The notes under the pieces: model-generated
What the model saw: only the letters and a program-made list of their open reading frames with translations
The model's database searches: none
What the model was told of the DNA's origin: nothing
Made by a program: the position numbers and the translations under genes
Assembly: GCA_020638195.1 (NCBI GenBank)
Contig: JACKJC010000002.1
Span: forward strand, 744,001 to 808,000
Direction: 5' to 3'
Length of the DNA stretch: 64,000 nt
DNA from: Methylobacteriaceae bacterium
Lineage (GTDB): Bacteria; Pseudomonadota; Alphaproteobacteria; Rhizobiales; Beijerinckiaceae
Shown here: positions 24,380-32,989 of the stretch, piece after piece
Numbering within the stretch: the first letter of the stretch is position 1
Layout: every line of letters begins with the position of its first letter

Positions 24380-24422
24380 GCGATCATCGGTCGCCCGCCG
24401 AACGTTCGTCTGGATCGCGCGG

Positions 24423-25586
24423 TCATGACAGGAACGCGTCGATTTCGGCCATGAACTGCGCCCAGGCCGGCTCCTGCGGCAGTATGACGTGGTTCGCGCT
24501 CTCAAGCCCGACAAAGCGGGCATTCGGAATCGCAACGGCGATCCGCCGGCCGTGGTCGAACGGAACGACGCTGTCATGCCGACTGTGGAGCACGAGCGTC
24601 GGGGCGCGTACCTGCGCCAGCAGCGGGGTTACGTCGATCTCGTCGCAGCTCGTACGGATTGCAATCGCATTGTCGGGGGAGGTCGTCGTGCGTTGCAGGT
24701 CGCAGAACCATTGGATCTGCTCCGGCGTTCCATTGGGCAGATATAGAGCGCTGAAGGCTTTCATGAATGCGGAATTCGCGTAGCCCCATCCATGCCGGAT
24801 CAGCGTGAGATAAGCGGCCGCCTGTTCCGTGTCCGCCTGCCGATCGCGCTTGATCCTGCCTAGCGCATAGGCGCCGTGCAGCACGAGCTTCGTCACGCGC
24901 TCGGGGTGACGCGCGGCATAGGCGATCGCCACGGATGCGCCCTGCGACATGCCCAGGATCGCAAAGCGCTTCGCTCCGACGGACTCCACTACCGCCTCGA
25001 AATCGCGCTCGAAGCCCGCGAAGGAGAATTCCGGCGGCTCGCGGTCGGACAGGCCGGTGCCGCGTGCATCGTAGCGCACGAAGCGGTGGCCGGCGGACCA
25101 TCGCCGGAAGGTCGGTCCCCAAACCGGGCTCGACCAGTCGTGCTCGACGTGCGTGAGCCAATTGGCGGTCTTGATCAGCACCTCGCCGTCACCCGATGTC
25201 GCGACCGCCAGGGCAACGCCGTCCGCGCTGCGACAGAAGTTGACCGATTGGCCTGGCTCCCCGGCGTGCGTCTCGCTCTCGCGCGCAACTTCGCCGACAA
25301 AGCGAAATCCGCGCTTGGGAATCGTACGTAGCAGGCGCTGCGCCTGTCCGCTGTCGCCGATCGCGACTCGCGCCGCATTGATCCTGCTCGCAAGGGTCGC
25401 ATCCGAGACGAGGCGGCCGCTCCAGACGGCCGAGAACAATTCGTCCTTGCCGACCACGCGGTCGCGATGCGTTGCGAGGTAGACCAGAAGGTCGAAGACC
25501 TGCGGTTCGATGTGGATGCTCTCGCCGTCCCGGCGCAGCTCTCGCCGGTCGATATCGATCGCGCACTCCTCGAAGCGAAGTATCAT
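24423..25586 (-). CDS. Winged-helix regulator fused to an alpha/beta hydrolase
   Basis: A 387-residue two-domain protein. Residues 1-100 form an OmpR/CadC-type DNA-binding winged helix: HIEPQVFDLLVYLATHRDRV, then SDATLASRINAARVAIGD and IPKRGFRFVGEV. Residues 115-385 are an alpha/beta hydrolase with the elbow GMSQGASVAIAYAA, an acid in HSRHDSVVP and a histidine in SANHVILP. There is no membrane segment between them, unlike CadC. The likely role is a transcription factor whose hydrolase domain senses or processes a ligand. It is divergent from a tautomerase-hydrolase pair, its probable targets. The ATG at 25,586 has an upstream GGAGG. Confidence 0.85.
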   Translation of the reverse strand: MILRFEECAIDIDRRELRRDGESIHIEPQVFDLLVYLATHRDRVVGKDELFSAVWSGRLVSDATLASRINAARVAIGDSGQAQRLLRTIPKRGFRFVGEVARESETHAGEPGQSVNFCRSADGVALAVATSGDGEVLIKTANWLTHVEHDWSSPVWGPTFRRWSAGHRFVRYDARGTGLSDREPPEFSFAGFERDFEAVVESVGAKRFAILGMSQGASVAIAYAARHPERVTKLVLHGAYALGRIKRDRQADTEQAAAYLTLIRHGWGYANSAFMKAFSALYLPNGTPEQIQWFCDLQRTTTSPDNAIAIRTSCDEIDVTPLLAQVRAPTLVLHSRHDSVVPFDHGRRIAVAIPNARFVGLESANHVILPQEPAWAQFMAEIDAFLS

Positions 25587-25781
25587 TATGATCGCCTCCG
25601 TGCGGCTCCGCGCTTCCACCGGCGCCCTTGAGCGCCATCTCAGACTTTGCGAAGCCGGCAGCGATAATATCAATCGTTTCTCAAGGGCAAATCACGCTTT
25701 CCCGAAAGCATACGGTCGGCGACGAGCGCATCATGCTCGTGTGTTCGCGCAGGCGAACGACAGCCAACCGGGAGCTATGCC
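25587..25781. promoter_or_regulatory. Divergent promoter region: fusion regulator and tautomerase-hydrolase pair
   Basis: The 195-base gap lies between a DNA-binding regulator and a divergent two-gene unit, the common place for an auto-regulatory operator. AT-richer bases occur at about 25,660-25,700. I cannot name an operator. Confidence 0.4.
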
Positions 25782-26009
25782 ATGCCTCTGATCGAAGTCC
25801 ATCTGATCGAGAACGTTTTCGATCACGCGCAGAAGAAGCAGATCATCGAGAAACTGACCGACGCCATGGTCGGCATCGAAGGCGAGAACATGCGCGGCGT
25901 CACCTGGGTGAAGATTTCCGAGGTCGCGAGCGGCGAATGGGGCATCGGCGGCCAGCCGCTGACAACGGAAGCCGTCAAGGAACTGGCGGCTGGCAAACGC
26001 GTGGCCTGA
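25782..26009 (+). CDS. Tautomerase family protein (4-oxalocrotonate tautomerase-like)
   Basis: A 75-residue protein with proline directly after the initiator methionine (MPLIEVHLIE). In this family that proline becomes the N-terminal catalytic base after Met removal. The pattern VFDHAQKKQIIEKLTDAMV, then WVKISEVASGEWGIGG, is typical of 4-OT monomers, which assemble into hexamers. The classical role is isomerising 2-hydroxymuconate-type enols in aromatic breakdown, but substrates differ widely. It is followed 21 bases later by an alpha/beta hydrolase in the same direction, probably as one operon. A GGGAGCT lies before the ATG. Confidence 0.9.
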   Translation: MPLIEVHLIENVFDHAQKKQIIEKLTDAMVGIEGENMRGVTWVKISEVASGEWGIGGQPLTTEAVKELAAGKRVA

Positions 26010-26030
26010 AGCATCGTTCGGAAGGCGAAT

Positions 26031-26933
26031 ATGTTCGAGCGGGTCGAGTTTCCGTCGGAAGGCGCAATGTTGCGGGGGCGGCTTTATCTTCCCGCCGAAC
26101 GTCGGCGCTCGGCGTGTGTCGTCATGGCGCACGGCACGTCTGCGACCATCACGATGGCCGCAGACGACTATGCCAGGGCCTTCCATGCCGGCGGTCTCGG
26201 GGTCCTGCTCTACGATCACAGGAATTTCGGCGCGAGCGACGGAGAACCCCGGCACGAGATCAATCCATGGATCCAGGCGCGCGGCTATCGGGACGCCCTT
26301 GCATTCTTGATGAACGATGCGCGGATCGATCCCACGCGCGTCGCCATTTGGGGCGACAGTTACGCCGGAATGATCGCGCTCGTCTCGGGCGCCGTTGTCG
26401 ATGACGTCGCGGCGATCGTCGCGCAAATCCCGGCATGCGGAGAAAGGTTATCTTCGGCGCCCGGCGGCGGCGCCAATGCGGATGATCTCAGACGCATGTT
26501 CGAAACGGGCGACCCGTATGCGAACGCGACACAGATCGGTCCTCTGCCTGTGGTGTCTGCGGACCAGATCAATGCGCCGTCGCTGTTGAAGCCGATCCAG
26601 GCCTTCCGCTGGTTCATGGAATATGGCGGACGTCACGGCAGCGGCTGGGAAAACAGGGTCACGCGCGTCACGCCGAAAGGCCCTTGCGCGTTCGACGCCT
26701 ACCAGGCGGCGCCTCTTGTGCGCGCGCCGACCCTCATGATGGTGGGGCGCGACGACGAAATGGTTCATTGCGCGCGCGAGGCGCAGCAGGCAGTTTTCGA
26801 TCGTCTCCTTGCGCCGAAGACCTTTGCCGAGATCGAAGGAGGTCATTTTGGGCTGCTCTGGGCGCCCGGCGCGATCTTCGAACGCGCGGCGCGCGTCCAG
26901 ATCGAATTCTTGCATGCGCATCTCCTTGCTTGA
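26031..26933 (+). CDS. Alpha/beta hydrolase, serine type
   Basis: A 300-residue hydrolase starting MFERVEFPSEG. MAHGTSATITM forms the oxyanion region and YDHRNFGASDGEPRHE precedes the elbow IWGDSYAGMIA (serine near residue 109). The acid is in VGRDDEMV and the histidine is in EGGHFGLLW. The layout is that of BAAT/dipeptidyl-type esterases related to YcjY and polyketide hydrolases. It is probably co-transcribed with the tautomerase and controlled by the divergent winged-helix/hydrolase protein. The pair could process an enol-lactone or ester, but no substrate can be inferred from sequence. Confidence 0.85.
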   Translation: MFERVEFPSEGAMLRGRLYLPAERRRSACVVMAHGTSATITMAADDYARAFHAGGLGVLLYDHRNFGASDGEPRHEINPWIQARGYRDALAFLMNDARIDPTRVAIWGDSYAGMIALVSGAVVDDVAAIVAQIPACGERLSSAPGGGANADDLRRMFETGDPYANATQIGPLPVVSADQINAPSLLKPIQAFRWFMEYGGRHGSGWENRVTRVTPKGPCAFDAYQAAPLVRAPTLMMVGRDDEMVHCAREAQQAVFDRLLAPKTFAEIEGGHFGLLWAPGAIFERAARVQIEFLHAHLLA

Positions 26934-26951
26934 AGGGCGCGCGCGAACCGC

Positions 26952-29240
26952 TTACATCCGCGCTTCCTTGCGCAAAGGCTCGATCGCCTTCGCTTCGGCC
27001 ATGCCGAGGCGCGCGCGGTACATGGTAAGGTTTTCCAGCACGCGCTGCACGTAATTGCGCGTCTCGGAGAAGGGGATGCGTTCGATCCAGTCGATGGGAT
27101 CGACGCCAGCATTGCGCGGGTCGCCGTGCGCGGCGATCCATTCCTTCACGCGGCGGCCGCCGGCGTTGTAGGCGGCGAAGGTGAGGATCAGCGAATTGCG
27201 CTGCTCCTTCAGGAGATCGCCGAGATGCGCCGCGCCGAGTTGCGCGTTGAAGACGGGGTCCGCCGTCATACGGCGCGCCTCGAAGGCGACGCCGACTCTT
27301 CGCGCGGTGGATCGGGCCGTCGAGGCGATCATCTGCATCAGGCCCATGGCGCCGGCGTGCGAGACCGCTTTCGGATCGAAGGCGCTCTCCTGTCGCGCGA
27401 TGGAATAGACGACCGGCAGCGAAGCGGAATTCTCGAAGGGCGAGAATTGCGGCACGCCGTAGGTCGGGAAGGCGACATCGTCGATCGGATGACCGTTCTG
27501 CGCGGCGAGCTTGCCGAAGGTGAGCGACACCTTGGCGTCGCTATCCTTGACAATGACGCTGGCGAGCGCGGCCATCTGTTCGGGCGCCTCGATCGACTTC
27601 GCCCCGAGATAGGCCAGCGGCACGGCGACATCCTTCGCGCCTGCGGCGTAGAGCAGTTCGATCACGCGCACGCTCTCGTCGCGTTTGGCGCCTTCCGCCG
27701 GCAGGGGCGCGAAGCGGATCGGCGTGTCGCTTCTGCCGAGTCGCAGACGCGCCAGCTGGCCGTAGAAGGTCGCGGAATCCGCAGCGGCCTTTTCATAATA
27801 GGCGGCCGCGTCGCCTTTCGCGGCTTCTGCAGCGCGGCCGCGCCAATAGGCGGCGCGCGCGCGAGAGATCGGCGTGCGCGCGATCTGCATCGCCTTGTCG
27901 AAATGCGGCGCGGCGAGGTCGGGCTTGTCGAGATAGCGCAGCGCGATCCAGCCGGCGTGGAATTCGGCTTCGATCTGCTTGTCGTTGGCTTCGGCCGCGT
28001 GACCGTCGCAAATCTTGTAGGCGGTCAGCGCGTCGCCGGCGTCGAGCAGCTTTCGCGCGAGATTGCGGCGCTCTTCCCACCATGCGTCGCCGTCGACGAC
28101 GGCGGCGGGATCGCGGGGCGCGGTCAGCATCAGCGCGCCCGCGTCGGCGTATTTCTTGTGGCGCAGGAGGTGTTTGATCCTGGCGAAAATCAGGCCCGCG
28201 TCGTTCTTCACGGCTGGCGGCGCGTCCGCGAAGCTCTTGTCGGTGGATATCCCGCGCTCGGCGGCGGCGCGGATCTGGATCAGCGCGACGATGTCGGGGC
28301 CCGCGAGCGAGGCGGCGCGCAGGGCGGCCGAGAATTGCTCGTCATAGGCGAGACGCGAGGCGCGGCGCGCGCTGTCGGCCGTTGTCAGCGCGGCGCCGAA
28401 ATTTTTTCGCAGCACACCTTCCTGGCTCGTGTTCAGCCTGTCTTCGCGCCAGACTTTGCGGGCGAGTTCGTTCGCGCGAGCGGTTTCGCCCTCGTCCAGA
28501 AGCGCCTTGGCGAGCGCGACACGGCCGGCCGGCGTGACCGGTTCGCTGGCGCGGAATGTCTCGATCACCGTCTTTGCCGGGGCGTGCGCGGCATAGAGAG
28601 CGAGTTCGGCGTGCTTGCGCAGCCAATCCGTCGCCGGCCAGCCGGGATGCGTCGCGATGAAGCGCGTGATCCGGCGCGGGCCGGCCTCGAGCGGCTTGAG
28701 GCGCAAGGCGGTCCATTCGAGCGCGGTGACGACGAGCGGGTCCTTCGCGGTCGCCGCGGCGGCGTCGCCCTTGGCGAGGTCGCCATGCCGGTAGGCGTCG
28801 AGGCCTTCGCGCAGGCCCGTCAGGTCGACGCCCAGGCCGGCGGCCGGGTCGACCACGCCGGTCGGGTAGGCTGGATCGACCGCGCGGGCATAGGCGCTGA
28901 CCAGCGGCGGATCGAGCTCCATGCTGCGCGGGGTTTTCGCTTGCGGAACCCGTGCTGGCGGGGCGGCGGCCTCGATTGCGTCGATCGCGTCAAGCGGCTG
29001 AGGCCGTTCGGCTTTCCCGAAACTCGCGTGCCTGTCGTCGCCGGGGTCGAAAACGAAGGTCTGCTCGGGGGGCAGGGGGATGTCGAGGCGCACGGATTTC
29101 TGCTGCGCCTGAGGTCGCTGGACGATCTCGATGTGGCCGAGCGTGACGGGCGCGAGGCAGCCGACGCCGAGCACCGTCGTGGCGACGGTTCTGCGTTTCC
29201 AGGCGCGCGACGCCCCTTTTGCCCCGGATTCCTTCGTCAC
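26952..29240 (-). CDS. Soluble lytic murein transglycosylase (Slt70-like)
   Basis: About 762 residues. A signal or anchor lies near residues 17-35 (TVATTVLGVGCLAPVTLG). A long superhelical alpha-rich region covers about 100-570. The SLT domain covers about 600-745 and shows SIARQESAFDPKAVSHAGA with the catalytic glutamate, GLMQMIASTARSTARRVG and TFAAYNAGGRRVKEWI. It cleaves the MurNAc-GlcNAc bond with anhydro-MurNAc formation in the periplasm. I prefer the GTG at 29,240, 10 bases after an AGGAG, over a TTG eight codons upstream. It is divergent from dapA, so two peptidoglycan-linked genes share a promoter region. Confidence 0.92.
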   Translation of the reverse strand: MTKESGAKGASRAWKRRTVATTVLGVGCLAPVTLGHIEIVQRPQAQQKSVRLDIPLPPEQTFVFDPGDDRHASFGKAERPQPLDAIDAIEAAAPPARVPQAKTPRSMELDPPLVSAYARAVDPAYPTGVVDPAAGLGVDLTGLREGLDAYRHGDLAKGDAAAATAKDPLVVTALEWTALRLKPLEAGPRRITRFIATHPGWPATDWLRKHAELALYAAHAPAKTVIETFRASEPVTPAGRVALAKALLDEGETARANELARKVWREDRLNTSQEGVLRKNFGAALTTADSARRASRLAYDEQFSAALRAASLAGPDIVALIQIRAAAERGISTDKSFADAPPAVKNDAGLIFARIKHLLRHKKYADAGALMLTAPRDPAAVVDGDAWWEERRNLARKLLDAGDALTAYKICDGHAAEANDKQIEAEFHAGWIALRYLDKPDLAAPHFDKAMQIARTPISRARAAYWRGRAAEAAKGDAAAYYEKAAADSATFYGQLARLRLGRSDTPIRFAPLPAEGAKRDESVRVIELLYAAGAKDVAVPLAYLGAKSIEAPEQMAALASVIVKDSDAKVSLTFGKLAAQNGHPIDDVAFPTYGVPQFSPFENSASLPVVYSIARQESAFDPKAVSHAGAMGLMQMIASTARSTARRVGVAFEARRMTADPVFNAQLGAAHLGDLLKEQRNSLILTFAAYNAGGRRVKEWIAAHGDPRNAGVDPIDWIERIPFSETRNYVQRVLENLTMYRARLGMAEAKAIEPLRKEARM

Positions 29241-29447
29241 GCGACGAATGCTCCTGTCGATCAAGCCGAGACTGCCGCGCTTCGATTAACGAAACGATAA
29301 CCATACGCGGCGCTTTGGCCTGAAACGGCCGCCTTCGGGCGGCGCCCCTTTTCGGCGCGCGCGCCAGGGGCTATGTGTACGCGCACACAAAAACCGGCGA
29401 ATGCGGCGTGGATTAGGCAGCGCCGGCCGACTAATCGGGACGCGAAA

Positions 29448-30341
29448 ATGAGCGCCAGAGCGAATTTCAGGGGATCGATGCCGGCGCTGGTGACGCCGTT
29501 CAAGGACGGCGCGGTGGACGAGGACGCCTATCGCAAGCTGATCGACTGGGTCGTCGAGAGCGGCCAGCACGGGCTCGTGCCCGTCGGCACGACCGGCGAA
29601 AGCCCGACCCTGTCGCACGACGAGCACCGCAAGGTCGTGGAAATCTGCATAGCGGAGGCGCGCGGTCGCGTGCCCGTGATCGCCGGCGCTGGCTCCAACA
29701 ATACGCGTGAGGCGGTGGAACTGGCGAAGCACGCCGAGAAGGCGGGCGCGGACGGCGTGCTGATCGTGACGCCCTATTACAACAAGCCGAACCAGGAAGG
29801 CCTGTTCCAGCACTTCAAGGCGATCGACGCGGCCATCGGCATTCCGATCGTGATCTACAACATCCCGCCGCGCTCGGTGATCGACATGAGCGTCGACACG
29901 ATGAAGCGCTGTTACGAGCTGAAGAACGTCGTCGGCGTCAAGGATGCGACCGGCAATATCGGCCGCATTTCGATGCAACGGCAGGCGATGGGGCCGGAGT
30001 TCATTCAGCTGTCGGGCGACGACATCACGGCGCTGTCCTGCATGGCGGCTGGCGCGCACGGCTGCATCTCGGTGGTGGCGAATGTCGCGCCGAAGCCGAC
30101 CGCGGATCTGATGGAGGCCTGTTTCGCCGGCAAGTACGACGAGGCTCTGAAGATCCAGGACCGGCTCGTTCCGCTGCATGCCGCGACCTTCCTGGAAGCG
30201 GGCGTGACCGGCGCCAAGACGGGGCTCAGTTTCCTGGGCCGCGCGAGCGAGGAAGTGCGCTTGCCGCTCGTGCCCTCGACCGAGGGCACGAAGAAGGCTA
30301 TTCGCGCGGCGATGGTTCATGCGGGCGTGCTGAACGCTTAA
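29448..30341 (+). CDS. dapA: 4-hydroxy-tetrahydrodipicolinate synthase
   Basis: A 297-residue TIM-barrel aldolase. Thr48 and Thr49 (PVGTTGESPTL), Tyr137 (VIYNIPPR) and the Schiff-base Lys165 (GVKDATG) are all in place. It condenses pyruvate with aspartate semialdehyde in the first committed step to diaminopimelate and lysine, in the cytoplasm. The frame is open 25 codons further upstream, but MSARANFRGSMPALVTPF is the family start. The sequence ends with a normal C-terminus. A palindromic repeat lies between it and smpB. Confidence 0.97.
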   Translation: MSARANFRGSMPALVTPFKDGAVDEDAYRKLIDWVVESGQHGLVPVGTTGESPTLSHDEHRKVVEICIAEARGRVPVIAGAGSNNTREAVELAKHAEKAGADGVLIVTPYYNKPNQEGLFQHFKAIDAAIGIPIVIYNIPPRSVIDMSVDTMKRCYELKNVVGVKDATGNIGRISMQRQAMGPEFIQLSGDDITALSCMAAGAHGCISVVANVAPKPTADLMEACFAGKYDEALKIQDRLVPLHAATFLEAGVTGAKTGLSFLGRASEEVRLPLVPSTEGTKKAIRAAMVHAGVLNA

Positions 30342-30350
30342 GACGCATCC

Positions 30351-30417
30351 GTCATTCCCGCGAAAGCGGAACTCCAGTCCCCCGCGGCTTCTGGATGCCC
30401 GCCTTCGCGGGCATGAC
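30351..30417. repeat. Palindromic intergenic element of rhizobial REP type
   Basis: The 67 bases begin GTCATTCCCGCGAAAGCGG and end GCCTTCGCGGGCATGAC, with terminal GTCAT/ATGAC inverted ends and two internal hairpins (CCCGCGAAAGCGG and GCCCGCCTTCGCGGGC). Such elements are scattered between genes in many alphaproteobacteria. Its position between dapA and smpB may affect mRNA end formation. Frames across it give spurious peptides such as MPAFAGMT. Confidence 0.8.
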
Positions 30418-30437
30418 ATTCGAGCTGGAAAGCCGCC

Positions 30438-30914
30438 TTGGCCGAAAAACCCAAATCCAACTTCAAGGTCGCCTCCGACAACCGCAAGGCGCGGTACAAT
30501 TACGAGATCGGCGACAAGATCGAGGCGGGGCTGGTTCTCACCGGCACGGAGGTGAAGTCGCTGCGCACCGGCAAGGCCACGATCGCGGAGAGCTACGCCA
30601 GCGTCGACCGCAATGGCGAGATGTGGCTGGTCAACGCGACGATCCCGGAATATGGCAGCGGCAACCGGTTCAACCACGAGCCGAAACGGCCTCGAAAGCT
30701 GCTGCTGAAACAGCGCGAGATCGCGAAACTGTCGCAGGCCGTGCAGCGCGAGGGCATGACGCTGGTGCCGTTGCGCGTCTATTTCAACGATCGCGGCCGG
30801 GCCAAGATCGAGATCGCGGTTGCGCGCGGCAAGCAGTTGCACGACAAGCGCGAAACCGAGAAAAAGCGGGACTGGGCGCGCGAAAAGGGCCGCCTGCTGC
30901 GCGACCGGGGCTAG
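30438..30914 (+). CDS. smpB: SsrA-binding protein
   Basis: A 158-residue protein with NRKARYNYEIGDKIEAGLVL, TGTEVKSLRTGKATIAESYA and the basic tail KRETEKKRDWAREKGRLLRD. SmpB binds tmRNA and delivers it to stalled ribosomes for trans-translation. The start is a TTG (TTGGCCGAAAAACCC), chosen because it gives the family N-terminus and a purine-rich GGAAAG lies ahead; no ATG fits. tmRNA itself is not seen in the window. A YkgJ-like gene starts 10 bases later and is likely co-transcribed. Confidence 0.95.
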   Translation: MAEKPKSNFKVASDNRKARYNYEIGDKIEAGLVLTGTEVKSLRTGKATIAESYASVDRNGEMWLVNATIPEYGSGNRFNHEPKRPRKLLLKQREIAKLSQAVQREGMTLVPLRVYFNDRGRAKIEIAVARGKQLHDKRETEKKRDWAREKGRLLRDRG

Positions 30915-30924
30915 GAGTTTTGCG

Positions 30925-31470
30925 ATGACGGGCCAGATGATCGGGCAGGGGGCGCCGCAGGGCGCGGCGCCCAAACGCTCGTGCGGGACATGCACGCTGT
31001 GCTGCAAGGTCTACGACGTGCCGGCCGTGCCGAAAAACATGGGCGCGTGGTGCCAGCATTGCAATCCGGGTAAGGGCTGCAAGATCTGGGAGAGCCGCCC
31101 CGACCAGTGCCGCGCCTTCAATTGCAACTGGATATTGATGGACTGGCTCGGCGAGGAATGGAAACCCGAGACCGCCAAGCTTGTGTTCACGCTTGAACCG
31201 ACCTCGGGATATCTCCTGTTCCAGGTCGACCCCGGAAATCCCGACGCCTGGAAGCGCGAGCCCTACTACGGCCAGATCAAGACCTGGGCGGTCGAGGCGC
31301 TTTCGCGGGGACGCGGGACGCTGGTGTTCGTCAACAAGGCGGCGACGCTGATCCTGCCGGACGGCGACGCCGAGCTCGGCGAACTCGGGCCGGACGACCG
31401 GATCATGATCGGGCCCAACGGCGACGGGACGCTCAATGTGGAAGTGAAGCGGGCGCCCAAGGCGAACTAG
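30925..31470 (+). CDS. YkgJ-like cysteine cluster protein
   Basis: A 181-residue protein whose N-terminal third holds a cysteine cluster, CGTCTLCCKVYDV and CQHCNPGKGCKIW, followed by RPDQCRAFNCNW. Such a set suggests a zinc or iron-sulfur site. The rest is a beta-rich part ending VEVKRAPKAN. The exact function of this family is unknown. The start ATG follows an AGGAG at 7 bases spacing. It probably shares a transcript with smpB. Confidence 0.8.
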   Translation: MTGQMIGQGAPQGAAPKRSCGTCTLCCKVYDVPAVPKNMGAWCQHCNPGKGCKIWESRPDQCRAFNCNWILMDWLGEEWKPETAKLVFTLEPTSGYLLFQVDPGNPDAWKREPYYGQIKTWAVEALSRGRGTLVFVNKAATLILPDGDAELGELGPDDRIMIGPNGDGTLNVEVKRAPKAN

Positions 31471-31479
31471 ATCGAGCTT

Positions 31480-31782
31480 TCAATCCGCCTTCTTCCGCGA
31501 TTCCCGCACGATTTCGCAGACCTGCAACTTGTACTCGCTGTAGAATTCGGCGCGTCCCTGGCGTTGTGCGGCGCGGTGTTCAGGATGATCGCCCCAGGCG
31601 CGATGGCTCTCCATGTCGGCGAATTCGACAATGGTGACGCGCTCCCCATCCTCGGCGGTGAAGACCTTGTGCGAGACATAGCCGGGCATTTTTCTGGCGA
31701 GCTCGCTCATGCGCGCCGCCGTCGGATCGTAGTCCGCGCGGGCGTCGGGATGGAGGCGCGAACGGAAGATGGTGACGATCAT
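31480..31782 (-). CDS. Antibiotic biosynthesis monooxygenase (ABM) domain protein
   Basis: A 100-residue ferredoxin-like-fold protein starting MIVTIFRSRLHPDARADYD, with ARKMPGYVSHKVFTAEDGE and IVEFADMESHRAWGDHPEH. This is the ABM layout, normally a dimer that acts on quinones, haem or small aromatics without a bound cofactor. The ATG is supported by an AGGAG. No partner genes hint at a substrate. It is read towards the YkgJ-like gene, with 9 bases between the stops. Confidence 0.8.
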   Translation of the reverse strand: MIVTIFRSRLHPDARADYDPTAARMSELARKMPGYVSHKVFTAEDGERVTIVEFADMESHRAWGDHPEHRAAQRQGRAEFYSEYKLQVCEIVRESRKKAD

Positions 31783-31843
31783 CTGAAGCTCCTGCGGGGT
31801 TGGAGCCCAGTCTAGCGCGTGCGCGCCGGCCGACCAGCCCGGC

Positions 31844-32959
31844 TCAGGGTCGCGCGGTCGCGCTTGCCGCATCGCCTGAGGGACGCCGCACCAGCCAGCC
31901 TTGCGCCAGCGATGTCAGCGGCTTCTCGATCCAGCGATAGATGGCGAGCGCCAGCGCGACGGAAGCGAGCGTGGAGGCAACGACGAGCGGCCAGAAGCCG
32001 AAGCGGTCGAAATGGCCGACGAGCCAGAGCTTGCGCAGGACGATGATCGCGAGGGGATGGAAGAGGTAGAGCGCATAGGAGGCGTCGCCGACGGCCGCCG
32101 CAAACCGCATGGCGGAGTTCGTCTGCTGCTGCTTCTCCCGCAGGACAATGGCAGCGAAGATCGCCGCCATTGGCGCGCCCCAGCAGAAGAGGCGCAGGAA
32201 GCCATTGGGATCGAGCGCATCGAAACCTTCGCCGGCCGAAAGCATGGGGTCGGAGGCGAGAACAGCGAGGGCGGGAAGGGCAATGGCGAGGGCTGCAATC
32301 CCCGGCAGGCGCAAGCCGCTGCGATAAGCGAGCGCGATGCCCATGCCGAGCGCGAATTCCAGCACGATCGGATCGCTCCAGTAGGCGATCGCGACGTCCT
32401 GCGGCTGGAAGGCGACATGGGCGAGAACGAGGGCGCCCAGAAAGGCCGCGACGCCGGCGACCGCGCGCGCGCGCGGCAGCCAGAGGAAGCAGGCGAATAC
32501 GAGATAGAAGAACATCTCGTATTCGAGCGTCCAGCCGAGCGAATGGATGGGGCGTGGCGCGCCGTCGATCCCGCGCGGCCAGGGCAGGAAGGCGAAGGAG
32601 GAGAGGATTTCACCCAGCGAGGGCGGGAGCGCTTTGCCGGCGGCCGCGCCGCGCAAGGCCGCGATGACGAAGATTGCGGTCGCCAGCCAGTAGAGCGGCA
32701 CGATGCGGGCGACGCGGCGGCTCATGAACTGGCCCGCGCCGCCGGGCGTCGCGAACATCTTCTCCGACGAGAAGACCATGACGAAGCCGGACACGACGAA
32801 GAAAAGGTCGACGCCGGCGGCCCAGGGCAGGGCGAAGAATCGTTCGAAAGGCGCGCCGAGATCGGCGGCTGTACGGCCCGCGTCGTTCTGGGCGTGGTGG
32901 AACACGACCATGATGGCGGCCAGCGCGCGAAGCGCCTGTATCGAAAGGAGATGCTGCAT
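31844..32959 (-). CDS. Acyltransferase family membrane protein (OafA/YrhL type)
   Basis: A 371-residue protein with about ten hydrophobic segments. Near the N-terminus it has SIQALRALAAIMVVFHHA, including the conserved arginine and histidine, and then VDLFFVVSGFVMV, the typical acyltransferase_3 motif. These enzymes transfer acetyl or succinyl groups to surface glycans or lipids at the inner membrane. The ATG at 32,959 is preferred to a TTG six codons upstream. No polysaccharide genes adjoin it, so the acceptor is unknown. Confidence 0.9.
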   Translation of the reverse strand: MQHLLSIQALRALAAIMVVFHHAQNDAGRTAADLGAPFERFFALPWAAGVDLFFVVSGFVMVFSSEKMFATPGGAGQFMSRRVARIVPLYWLATAIFVIAALRGAAAGKALPPSLGEILSSFAFLPWPRGIDGAPRPIHSLGWTLEYEMFFYLVFACFLWLPRARAVAGVAAFLGALVLAHVAFQPQDVAIAYWSDPIVLEFALGMGIALAYRSGLRLPGIAALAIALPALAVLASDPMLSAGEGFDALDPNGFLRLFCWGAPMAAIFAAIVLREKQQQTNSAMRFAAAVGDASYALYLFHPLAIIVLRKLWLVGHFDRFGFWPLVVASTLASVALALAIYRWIEKPLTSLAQGWLVRRPSGDAASATARP

Positions 32960-32989
32960 CGGCTTCAGGCGCAGCAAACCAGATCGCGC

